From: Tieghemiomyces parasiticus
Lineage: Eukaryota > Kickxellomycota > Dimargaritomycetes > Dimargaritales > Dimargaritaceae
DNA length: 55,054 nt
Assembly (NCBI GenBank): GCA_027575765.1
Contig: JANBPT010000217.1
Span: 1 to 55,054, forward strand
Direction of reading: 5' to 3'
The position numbers and the translations under genes are program-made. Positions 1 through 9,808 of the stretch are shown one piece after another. Each line of letters begins with the position of its first letter. Within the stretch, counting starts at the first letter, position 1. Below the pieces are notes generated by a model. It saw only the letters and a list, made by a program, of their open reading frames with translations. It was not told the DNA's origin and searched no databases.

Positions 1-3000
1 CACTGGACGAGGAAGTCATGTGGGAGGGCCGCGGTGGTGAGGAGGCGGAGGAGGGCGCGGAGCCCGCTAGCCAGATGATGGAGCGGGCGGGCGACGCGGT
101 GTGTAGCAAAATGGCCGAGGGCCAAAAGTTGGTCCTGGGTCCAACCACTCGCGGCCAGGTCGGCCGGGGCCACAACCAGCTGCCACCCTGCAGGTTCCGT
201 AGACGTCGGGGGCGGGTTAGCGGGCACCCCTGGCGTCGTGGGACTCGTCTGTGCTTGCGGTGGCGAGGGTTGGTAAGGGCTGGGCCCGAAAGCCAGGCGG
301 AAATTCCACCCTCCCGTCGCACTGAACGTATACCCGGGGGAATTACTCGCAGGTTGGACGTTGGTCAGCTCCGGAGTGGTCCGGAGGGTGGTCCCGATAT
401 CGGCAACCTCGACGGCAACCTTGGTGAACTGGTGATAGCGTTGCAAAAAGTACCACGCGAGACCGCGACTGAGGAGAAGGCCGTCCGAGAGTGGGAGGAG
501 ACGGCGGTCCACGAGCGGGCATTGCACGGCTTCAAAGTAGGCGGCGACAGCCGACCGTTTACGAGTGTCGGGCTCCAAGGTGGCCAGGTTACGGTGGGCC
601 GCGGTGGCTGTGCCCAGGAGGGTGGTCTGAAACTGCGCGAGAACCCTCCGCGCCTCGGCAGGTGACGTCGTCGGAGGTGCAGCGGTAGCGGTTGCCATGG
701 TCGGTTGGAACTGGGAGCGGAAGGAGCCCGCTGGGAGGTGCGGGGTATTACCACTGCCGGCGCCAGTCCCCGATTTACAGTCATCTCGTCCGTTCACCGT
801 GGAGTCGATGGTGGTCGAGGGGTGGGCCACAGCCGTCACTCGTACCCAGTCGGCGTTCAGGACATGGAAGTCCAAGGATGTTCGCTGCCAGCCAATGAGG
901 TGGAAGCGGACGGCCGACCGCGGCACGATGAGGACCCGACCGTGGGCGGGCCGCAGGTCACGCAACGTAGCCAATGGGCCGATAGAGTCCAAGTCTTTGC
1001 CAACCACACCGGTACGGGCATCGGCTGGCCGTTCGACTAAAGGACTTGGTAGTGGGTCCTCGGTCTGGAGTTGGTCCAGGGCGGTCAGGACTTCGGCAGT
1101 GGATCGAAGGATCCGCAGCAGAGGGCCAAGTTCTCGAGTCGCATTGAGTAGGTCGGTGAGTTGGGCGCGGGTATGGCGGTGCGGGTTGCGGCGCGGGAGA
1201 TCGGCGCCCAGGCCGAGAGTATACCCCGCCGGATGAGTCGATGTGGCGGCCCGCCACCTCACCGTGCAGATGAGGTGAGGGAGGTACCGGATGACTAGGG
1301 TGTCGAGGGTAAACGCTTCCAGATGTGGAACGAAAGCCCGCGTCGTGGCGTCGACTGGGGTTTGGGCCTTGGTATTTCTAGGGTCCACAGCCTGGTCAAA
1401 CCGGGCGGCTAGGCGGAGGAGCATGGCCACACGGGCCCACCGCTGTGCGAGGGCCGGCAGGAACTGCGTTAGGTCGTCTGGAACGGTTTCAAAATGTATC
1501 GTCCCTGTCATGGCACAGTAACTGGCCGTGTCGGCGTCCGGTGCGGGCGGAGACGCCGGTGGGGTGGGGGGCGAGGCCTGCAGAAGCAAGGGCGCTGTGA
1601 AATCGTGGTCCGAGCGGTGGTGTGCGTAATGGGCGGCCAGGAGCCGACGGGCGGTATCGGTCCGGACGGGTAGGCTGAGACGGACGCGGCAGCGTGGGGT
1701 ACTACCTTCGCCGTGGCTGCCGCCAGCCATGGCGGCCGGGCGCAGTTGGAGACCAACTGGGTCGCCGAGCAGATCGCCCGCCAGCTGCCGCGCAGCCGCA
1801 TCCAAATCGAGGAGGCTAAGCAGACTGGGGCGGTCCAAGGTGACCGCCGGCATCACGAGGAGCGGATCGGCCGGGGCCATGTACGTAGCGGGCGTAGCCA
1901 CCGTTTGGCTAGGCTCAACACTGGCGTGGTTCGTGTGGCCCACACCCAAGGTTTCGAGGTGGCTTTCGACTGTCGAGAACATGAGCTTGGCAAAGCACAG
2001 TTCGAGAAGGGCCTGGAGCCGCTGCGGGGTGAGGCCAAACGGCCGGTCCAGCGTGGCGGCAGCATCCCGATCGATGTGACCAGTAGCGCGGTGGAGCCAG
2101 GCAAAGAAATTGAGAGGGCGGGTGCTATGCAACTGGTACTCCGTGATCACCGCTGTGGCGGCGTCGGGACTCGCGGCAGCCGGGGCTGGGCGGGAACTTG
2201 ACAAAACGGGTGTGAGGTGCAGCAAATTCAACGCCAGGTAAAAGTGGGCAGACGAGTCGGCCAAGGCGGGCCACCGCATCACGCCCACAGCCACGTAATG
2301 GTGCGGGTACCGTGGTAGGCTGAGAAACACGGTCTTCTGCAGGGTTGGCTGGGTGTCGGGCCTGCCGTGCGGACCCAATTCGGACGGAAACTGGCTGACC
2401 ACACTGTGTAATTGAAGCGGGTTAAGCTGAATATGCTTGTTGACTGTCACGCCAGCCTGCCGGGCGGCCGCCTCGACACGGTCGGCCAGGACGGCGGCGT
2501 GGAAGTGGTGGAGAGATTCAGCGGCCCGCGCGGGTACTAGATTGAGCTCAGACTCAAGATCGCGCAGGCGTTTCGGGTTGAGAGCGGTCACCCCATTGGC
2601 TTCCTCCGACTGGGTCGAGCTGGGGACAACGGTGGGTATTTCGGCTACTGTGAACCTACCCGTGCGCACATCAACCGTAATGACCAGTCGAATTTGGTAG
2701 GCCAAATCCACATGGAGGACCGGATATCCGGTATCTGGTCGGTTAATCATAGTACAGCGGACCTGTAGGGAGTCGCCGTGACTGAGGATAGTCGGGCGTA
2801 GGTGGGCCAGCATGAGTCGAGCGTGGAAAGCCAGAGCCTGCAGTACCAGGCTCTCGACATCAATCTGCTCGGGGTCGAATTGGGGTCGGAAGGTGCCCTG
2901 CGCCACGTCGTCAGCGGCTACGGTGGGCGACGATTTCGTGTACACGTCGAAAGTTTCCCAACATGTGGGGCTGGGTAGGCCTACATTACCCAGCCACTGG

Positions 3001-4382
3001 ATTTGGAGGGTGGCGACCCCCGGGGTCGGGGTATCACTACTGCCGGGCATGGGACCGTAGCTGTCGTCGGTAGTTGCGGTGGCAGTGGGGACGAGAACGA
3101 TGCGTACGCGGTTTTCCGTCGCGGCGAACGGTGGAGCGACGTGGTGCGGGGCGGGTCGCGTCGGCATGGGCGGGAATGAGGCATCGGTACCTTCTAGCGT
3201 GCCTAGGTCACGCTGGGTGAGTCGGCGGGCCAGCGTTTGCGGGACATACTCCATCCGCCGGCCCAGCGGGGCGGCCGGCCAGTACCGGATTTGCACATAA
3301 CTGTGCAAATCGTCTCGCTCTACAGTCAGCAAAGACTCCCATCGCGTTTTTTGCAAGTGGATAGCCTGGGCGAAAAGGGTGTCGAGCTGGAACGAGAGAC
3401 ACGCTATGTGTAGCGCTCCGTAGAGCCGGACGAGCGGAGGGGGTGGTGGGGGTGCCGCGTCGTCCTCACCGGGCGGGTCATCCGACAAAGGACCGGCCGC
3501 GGTGATCACCGGGGTGCCGGCAGCGGTGGCGGGGGCAGTACTCGTTGGTGCGTCAGATTCGACGGCCCCTTCCCCGGGTAGGTTCAGGAGCAGGCCCTGG
3601 GCCAGCTGGTGCAGATGGTACGTATCGCGCGGGTCGATCCGGTCGGGCAGAAACGCGGCATATTTCCGGTCGGCACGGACCAGGATCTGGAGTTCGACCA
3701 CGTGAAAGGCAGTCGTGGGCTCCAGATCGACGAGGGTCAGCACAAGGGTAAATTCACCGTGCACTCGGAACGTCACGCGGCCGGCTGCGACACGGTATTG
3801 GCCCATGGCCGGCGGCACGGTTTCGCGGAACAGGAGTCGGAGCCGGATTACGTCGCTCAGTTCGGCCAGTACGGCGTGCTTCTCAGCCGAGGTCAGTGGA
3901 TCCGGTGGAAGGTACTGCTCACGGATGATGACGGGCAAACGGCGGTAGCTGCCGGTACCCAGCACATCAACGGCGGTCAGGACGTCGTAGTTGCGCACCT
4001 TGGCCTGGCCCAAGGTCAGAAAGAGGGTATGGAGGCCCTGCACGGCTCGGCCAAAGTAGTCGTTCTGGGTCTTGCAGAACCCAATCAGGTTGTGCGAGGT
4101 CTGCAGGGCCCGGCCTGCAGACCGTGCCCACCGGAGGGCGATAAGGAGCTTGAGGAACTGCTCGCGAGTGTGCTGAATATACTTGGCCAGCAGTATCCTG
4201 CCGTCATGGTGGGCCTTGGTGCCGAGCACCTCATTCACCTGAGCCAGGTCCTGGTAGCTTTGCTGCACAAGTTTGTCGATGATCAGGCGGATGGGGATCG
4301 TGTTGAGCCGAACCACCGGGAGCCCGTGGTCGTCCGTTTCCGGCGGGCTCGGGATCGGCTCCGTCCCGTTGACCATCGTCAT
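1..4382 (-). CDS. MED14: Mediator complex subunit 14 (MED14/Rgr1), 3' end outside window
   Basis: MED14 is the central scaffold of Mediator, linking head, middle and tail modules for RNA polymerase II transcription in the nucleus. The minus-strand frame is open without a stop or intron from the ATG at 4382 to the window edge, giving about 1,460 residues, so the stop lies to the left. The family N-terminus is clear: a proline-rich leader, then a conserved helical block (about residues 27-90) including RILLAKYIQHTREQFLKLL (62-80), the MED14 signature of a basic helix followed by a leucine-rich helix. The rest is low-similarity, with Pro/Thr/Ala-rich linkers. An in-frame TAA lies 36 nt upstream of the ATG, which supports this start; a second Met two codons later is an alternative. 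Human MED14 is about 1,450 residues and yeast Rgr1 about 1,080, so this one is at least as long as the human form. Family identity is strong; the C-terminus is unseen. Confidence 0.9.
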   Translation of the reverse strand, partial: MTMVNGTEPIPSPPETDDHGLPVVRLNTIPIRLIIDKLVQQSYQDLAQVNEVLGTKAHHDGRILLAKYIQHTREQFLKLLIALRWARSAGRALQTSHNLIGFCKTQNDYFGRAVQGLHTLFLTLGQAKVRNYDVLTAVDVLGTGSYRRLPVIIREQYLPPDPLTSAEKHAVLAELSDVIRLRLLFRETVPPAMGQYRVAAGRVTFRVHGEFTLVLTLVDLEPTTAFHVVELQILVRADRKYAAFLPDRIDPRDTYHLHQLAQGLLLNLPGEGAVESDAPTSTAPATAAGTPVITAAGPLSDDPPGEDDAAPPPPPPLVRLYGALHIACLSFQLDTLFAQAIHLQKTRWESLLTVERDDLHSYVQIRYWPAAPLGRRMEYVPQTLARRLTQRDLGTLEGTDASFPPMPTRPAPHHVAPPFAATENRVRIVLVPTATATTDDSYGPMPGSSDTPTPGVATLQIQWLGNVGLPSPTCWETFDVYTKSSPTVAADDVAQGTFRPQFDPEQIDVESLVLQALAFHARLMLAHLRPTILSHGDSLQVRCTMINRPDTGYPVLHVDLAYQIRLVITVDVRTGRFTVAEIPTVVPSSTQSEEANGVTALNPKRLRDLESELNLVPARAAESLHHFHAAVLADRVEAAARQAGVTVNKHIQLNPLQLHSVVSQFPSELGPHGRPDTQPTLQKTVFLSLPRYPHHYVAVGVMRWPALADSSAHFYLALNLLHLTPVLSSSRPAPAAASPDAATAVITEYQLHSTRPLNFFAWLHRATGHIDRDAAATLDRPFGLTPQRLQALLELCFAKLMFSTVESHLETLGVGHTNHASVEPSQTVATPATYMAPADPLLVMPAVTLDRPSLLSLLDLDAAARQLAGDLLGDPVGLQLRPAAMAGGSHGEGSTPRCRVRLSLPVRTDTARRLLAAHYAHHRSDHDFTAPLLLQASPPTPPASPPAPDADTASYCAMTGTIHFETVPDDLTQFLPALAQRWARVAMLLRLAARFDQAVDPRNTKAQTPVDATTRAFVPHLEAFTLDTLVIRYLPHLICTVRWRAATSTHPAGYTLGLGADLPRRNPHRHTRAQLTDLLNATRELGPLLRILRSTAEVLTALDQLQTEDPLPSPLVERPADARTGVVGKDLDSIGPLATLRDLRPAHGRVLIVPRSAVRFHLIGWQRTSLDFHVLNADWVRVTAVAHPSTTIDSTVNGRDDCKSGTGAGSGNTPHLPAGSFRSQFQPTMATATAAPPTTSPAEARRVLAQFQTTLLGTATAAHRNLATLEPDTRKRSAVAAYFEAVQCPLVDRRLLPLSDGLLLSRGLAWYFLQRYHQFTKVAVEVADIGTTLRTTPELTNVQPASNSPGYTFSATGGWNFRLAFGPSPYQPSPPQAQTSPTTPGVPANPPPTSTEPAGWQLVVAPADLAASGWTQDQLLALGHFATHRVARPLHHLASGLRALLRLLTTAALPHDFLVQ

Positions 4383-5943
4383 GACGAGACCGGTAGAGGG
4401 CGTGGAACGACCTTTGGTTTACGGCGACGAATGGGTAGTGGTGGCGGCCAGTTGGACTGGTAGGCGGGGTGGGCGCCAGGGTTGTAGAGGAACTATACGT
4501 GCGGTAAATTAGATAAATGAGGTACGACGGGGGAGGGGAGCCGGAGGAAGAGCCGGCCCCGAATAACGGAGGTGGCGAGGGAGTGCAAAATTAGCACCGG
4601 TCGTAGCCACGGTGCAGACACGATAAGAGTAACCTACACGGAAACTTCTGGGACACGGCACGGCGGAAGAAAACTAGGTGGGCGGAGTAATGTGCAGCAA
4701 GGTGGTTAAGTGTACAGGGCAATGAAACCGAATATAACCGGACGCGGAACACTTGAGCCAAACGTAGTCCCAATGCGCTGTCTTTAGGCAAGATGAATGA
4801 TTTTGAAGGCACACGCGCTTCAAGGGTCCCGGATGGTAGAGTGGCCGAGACCCAAATCGAAAAGGAAAGGCTGGCATCCCTTCGCGAAATGGGAAGTCGA
4901 GCGGGGCGTGGATCATTCCAACCGTGGGTCGCGTCCCGCCCTGGCGCATTCGCCCCCGCCCCTCATAGTAATTCGACAGTATTCGGCGACCGCGCGGGTA
5001 TATGTTCACGCTTGCTAGGGACTATGCTTCTCTGTGACACCACGAGCCAGGGCCTCGCCTTATTAAGTCATTGCTGTGGTATTGGGCACCTCCACCAGCT
5101 GGGAAGGTGCGCCGTGGGGTCGCCTAATAGCCTTCAAAGCGACACAGCCCCCAACCGTTATGAACACGGGTTATAGACGATGTTAGGGCTGAACGGTACG
5201 GCTCACGTTAGCCCGGGTTGGGGCTATGTGCGGACCAGAGCGGACAGGGGCTAACGGCAGGACTAGGAAGTATCAAGCTTTTCTTCAGATTTACTTGCAT
5301 AACCCACCCCTCCAAAGCATATCGACCTACTCCGCATAGCGGTTAGAAAAATGCCCTGAACATATTCTGTCACCCATGCCACCTACGGGTGCAGTGGTTA
5401 GCCCGCTCTGTCGCTAACAACGCACTGCACAAAGGGTTGGTGAGCAGGATATGGTGGAGGGGACCAGGTCTGACTTCTTCGCCGTATTACAAACATGATT
5501 GTCCAACGCTCTGCAGAATTTACCAAAGGCGGAGTAGGCCGTTAATTACAGGCCTTTTAGGACTGGCGCTTGGTTGGGTGCCACCCAGTTAAGGGGCGAC
5601 CCGAGATCCTATTTTTGGACACCTGGGCGCAGGAGAATCACGTATCTGGCAGCTGAGGGTGGGAGGAGCGAGCAACGGTGGGGGGAGAGCAAGGCGAGCG
5701 GGAACGAGGAGCCGCTAGCGCCAAAGGGCCTAGGGTTTATTTATATTTTCCTAATAAGGGACCCCTCCAAGGTCCGACTTAACCATTTCGACTCCATCCA
5801 TGCCCCCGGGCTCATTTATTCAAACACCGCTGTCCCACGCCGACAACTGCCCCGTCACGTCGACAAGCTAATCAAGAGCAACCGGCTAAACGCCACCGTT
5901 TTATAAAGTCCGCACTCCATCCGACTGCTCAACCCTACCCCAC
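4383..5943. other. Divergent intergenic region between MED14 and the NuSAP-like gene
   Basis: This spacer separates two divergently transcribed genes and should hold both promoters. The first 200 bases beside MED14 are purine-rich on the plus strand, that is pyrimidine-rich in the MED14 transcript sense. An AT-rich stretch near 5735-5755 (TTTATTTATATTTTC) is a possible TATA-like element for the plus-strand gene about 190 bases downstream. A 127-codon frame at 4793-5176 resembles no family I know and has no clear coding signature. No tRNA or repeat was recognised. Confidence 0.4.
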
Positions 5944-8052
5944 ATGACGATGGCCATACATGTTAAAATGGATGAATTACCCGCCGACCTTCACACACTC
6001 AAACGCTGCCAGCTCCAGCGCCTGTGTAAGAGCTACAACCTCAAAGCGAGCGGGAAGGTAAGCCAGCATCGTCTTTTAGGTCTTTCGGGAGCTGTTGAAT
6101 GGCGTTCATTCTTCAACCGGCAGTCATTTTAAACTACTTATAACCAACCCCAACTGCCCTGCTTCCTGCGCTTTGTTACTAAACTAAAGAATGCCGATCT
6201 TGTGAGGCGTCTTGAGCGGCACTTATGCCGAAGCCGCCACTCTGCCGCCTTTGACGCCAGACCTGACACACTCGATAGCAGCGACACGCGATCCTCATCG
6301 CCCAGCATAGAACCTAGCTCAGACAAGGTCACTGATTCGATTCCCGGGGAGACGGCGGCGCCTGATGTGGTCGTCGATTATGCCGGCGAGGATTGTCCGA
6401 CGGTGACGTCTTTTGAGTCCTGTGATTCCTGTGCGGTACGTAGAGGGTCTGGAAATGGTGCGTCATTGTTTGCCGTGGCCACGGCGCAAGGCAACGAGCG
6501 GGTCTCTGACGACGACATCGGTGCGCAGGAGGCAGGGAATGGTCTAGAGAGACCTGGCATTGCGACGGAACCGCCAGCTAAGGCCGAGAACGAAGCTATA
6601 GGGGATACATCGCCAGAACTAAACGTACACGGAGGCCCGGTCGAGAACCCCACCGAACCCGATAGCGCAACCGCTCGGCCCGACACCCCCGGTGCCGTCA
6701 CTGCACTGCCAACGCCCGCCCGGCCGACCGCAGCTCCTGGCCCGTTGAGCTCCCATGCCATTTCGGACCACTTTGCGAACCGGTTGACCGCCACGGCCGA
6801 GCAGTTCGGTGCCGCTGCCTTTCAGATCCTCGCCGACATTGAGAAGCGCGCAGCAGAGAGCCAGCGCCTGCCTCCTGAGGAGCGTGCCAAACTTCTCCCA
6901 GCCTCGTGGGGAATCACTGGCCATCCGACTGTGGGCCGTCCCGTTCCAAACAGTGTCAAGCGGTTCGCTAAGGTCCACCAGCGCGAGTTCAACAAGATGG
7001 ACTCTATTCTGAACCACTACTCGGTGCGGAATCGCGCTACACCGGCCACGGAACGACCAGCTACCCTATCGGCCCGTAAACGCCAGGTGGACCAGATGGC
7101 GAGCGAGAACCTACAAACACCTAGTAAGCGCCAGCGGACACCAGGCGGAAATCCACGTCCCGTCAATGTGCAGGTACCGAGTGGTGCCCCCGCGGCCGCC
7201 GCTTCGCCGCCCGTGGCTCCAACCACCACCTCCACCGTCCGATTCAAGGCCAGAGCGAAAACGGTCGACGTAGGCACCGTGGCGCACCGGATGCGCTGTC
7301 AGGAACGGCTGCGCCGCCAGTCCATCCTAGAATCCTCCCGGAAACCTCGCCTCCCAACGACGGCCCCAGTCGCACCCAAACCGCGGCCAGCGAAGCCACT
7401 CGTCTCGCGCATAGCTAAAACCTCCAAGTCAGGCCCGGTTCTCGCGACGGCTAAGGCCCATTTAATCCAGATGAAGGCAGCTACCGGTCCTTTGTCTACG
7501 GACGCCATACGGTCGCAGCCCACCACCGCCAGGGTTCTGACTTCATCCACCAACCTCACGTTCAAGCCCTCGGCTCTCAAAACTCGGCCAACTGCGGTTC
7601 CCCAACGCACCGCCCTGAAGACCGATCGATCCACTCGGACCGTCCCTGTCAAGCTGCCCGGTCCCCCGGTCGCGAAATCTTCCAGTGCCGCTCCTAGCGC
7701 TCCAAAAGTCTGTCCGACGGCAGCTAGGCCTCCAATAACCAATCACCCGGCCCTGGCTCCGATCTCTAGACTCACGCCTTCCAAGCCCGCGCCGCGCTCG
7801 AATGCCGGCTCCCTAGCCGCAACTTCGCCCGCTCCGAAGCCTGAACCGCACTTCGATTTAAAGCAAAGTCTCCAGCGCCCGCTGGGCTACAAACCCCATA
7901 CGGGTCGTATCAAACAAGTGGGCGAGAGTTACACGGCCACCGGCCGGCGCCTGGCCTCACGATTTACACCCTACCTGACCAAGAAACCTAGCTGTCCTCG
8001 AGCCCGCTCGGGGACCAGTAAGTCCACCAACACCGTGCCATCGTTGGGCTAG
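5944..8052 (+). CDS. NuSAP-like microtubule-associated protein with N-terminal SAP-like motif (two exons)
   Basis: Exons are 5944-6057 and 6190-8052, giving 658 residues. The 132 nt intron starts GTAAGC and ends in ACTAAAG; splicing is phase 0 and joins the two halves of a SAP-like helix-turn-helix (residues about 17-50: LKRCQLQRLCKSYNLKASGK, then NADLVRRLERHL). Three further blocks match the order in animal NuSAP: a Lys/Phe/His helix around 295-312 (KVHQREFNKMDSI), a VRFKAR element near 388, and the hallmark C-terminal FDLKQSLQRPLGYKPHTG at 593-610. Between them are basic, Pro/Ser/Ala-rich disordered segments. Animal NuSAP binds and bundles spindle microtubules and shuttles through the nucleus; the same role here is inferred. 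Human NuSAP is about 440 residues, so the linkers here are longer. The start is the first ATG of the spliced frame; a Met two codons on is an alternative. The SAP motif alone would be weak evidence, but the C-terminal block makes the NuSAP assignment fairly firm. Confidence 0.8.
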
Positions 8053-9800
8053 GCGGACTATGCTGCCCCTCTGGTAGGGGTTCCCCCCTGTATATTAGGG
8101 CCCAATAGCGCCACCAAATGACCCATCTGCCTTCTTCCACTGTGCCTACCTCCCGGTAGTTCGTTTATGCCGTCGACTTATCGAACAAGGCTTAAATTTT
8201 CTCTAGGTATCTAACTCTGATAAGAAATCCTTTATATTCAATGCACCCATGACCCGCCCAAACGATCTACTCACTATGCCTCAAGACGTCTGTTGCTAGC
8301 GTGGGCATCTCATGCCACTTGGGCTGAATACACTATAGTTGGCGGTGTTAAATTTTAAAACAGGGCTTGGCACTAGTAAGATGAGGATCGACCTCAGCAA
8401 TGAACGGAGGGACAGCCTCGGTGGGCTTACTGTAGTGGCCTTGGCACCCCCACATTACTTGGGGACTATGGGAATCTGTGTCACCCAAGTTCCAAGTCCC
8501 GCCTGCCTTATTAGTACCATATGCGTCATGAGCGCTCGGAATTTTTTAACAATCCTCCACGCCTGGAATGTACCGTCCTAAACTAGGGGCGGCTAAACGT
8601 TTAGCTTCGATACCGGCGTTGCTAATGCCGGCTCATTAGGGCCTCTTTCAGTCCGGGCGATCAGGCTAAACGCAACGCCGCCAACAGGTGGCGAGTGTGC
8701 GCGACAGGGCAGCTTGAATTCCCACCAGGCGGAGATGCGTTGGCCGGCCTAATGTGTTGGTGGGTGTGTGCTGGCATTTACGGTTCGGCGTTGGGGATCA
8801 GCACAAGGCAGACTTCACCTGGGACGGGCGTCTCGCTAGCCTATGATCTTCGGGCGCTATTTGTGGCCGGACGGTGTTAGCTCGGGTTATCGTAACGCCG
8901 GTCATGGATGGAGGGCACCAGGCACATAGTGAGTGTCTCCCATGTAGGACCTGTTGGGCATTTTTGCTGAGCAGCGCCATCTTTAGTGGTTATGGCGCTC
9001 AGGGCTTGGCGGTGGTTGACAATGCCCATACGCCGGAGACCTCTCTATCCTCGACCACCCCTGGTGGCTGCCGATCGAGACATGGGTACAGTGAGCCGAC
9101 ATGGCCAGAGTAGAGAAGCATCAAGAGTTAAGGTGTGGGACGCACTACAGATAAGCTGAATCATTCACGCCGTCGCATTCTGGAGCGGTCCCGCCGCTGG
9201 GTGAGGAGGGCTCTGCTTCAAGAGGGTCGGCTTTGTACCGTGTCCTGAATTAAGCCCTCCTTAGACAGAGAAGGTAAGATGGATTCTCCCCAGCAGCGGA
9301 AGCACTCTCCCCCTCCTTCGCCCCCAAGGGTTAGTAACAGGGCCCGGTGCATGCGCGTGGACGCATGTCGCCGGCTGGGAAGCGACCGTGGCCAGGCGCA
9401 AAGCTACGCCTCTCAGCAAGCCATTACGCACACTCGCTTCGCATACCACGCAGCCACGGCTATTCCTTTAGCCCTCTGATGCGTTCCGCCCACGTCGTAT
9501 GCGGCCCTCCATTCACCGGCGGCCCCTCACCACCCTCCCTCCAACCGACTATGTAGACTGGCGATCCAACTTCCCAGGCGGCCGAAGCTGCCACGTCAGA
9601 CGAGAGGTCCGCGCTTGCCCGTCCTCCTAGGCGTCGATCGGTAAGCGTAGAGCGACCCAGGGTAAATGCGACTGGATCCGGGTACTGCAGTGACCAGCAT
9701 CTCCCCCCCGACAGACAGTGCCTTCCTCCGTCCACCTCGTTCCCCGCATAGCCACATCAAACGTAGAGCACAAGTCGCCCAAGCCCCTTTCAGCTGCTGC

Positions 9801-9808
9801 ATATATAC
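9801..9808 (+). promoter_or_regulatory. Possible TATA box of a distal exchanger promoter
   Basis: The sequence GCATATATACACC lies just inside the start of the pyrimidine-rich tract and is followed by CT-rich DNA of the kind that lies before ATGs elsewhere here. If used, the leader would extend more than 3 kb before splicing. No experiment supports it, and other TATA-like words occur downstream (for example CTATATAAT near 11898). Confidence 0.25.

Noticed and set aside
3609..4463. 284-codon plus-strand open frame opposite MED14
   Set aside because: It is codon-aligned antisense to the strongly supported MED14 N-terminal region and shows no domain. High third-position GC in the real gene suppresses stops on the other strand.
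4793..5176. 127-codon plus-strand frame in the MED14-NuSAP spacer
   Set aside because: It starts with an ATG but has no recognisable domain, promoter or splice context. Composition alone can give a frame this long.
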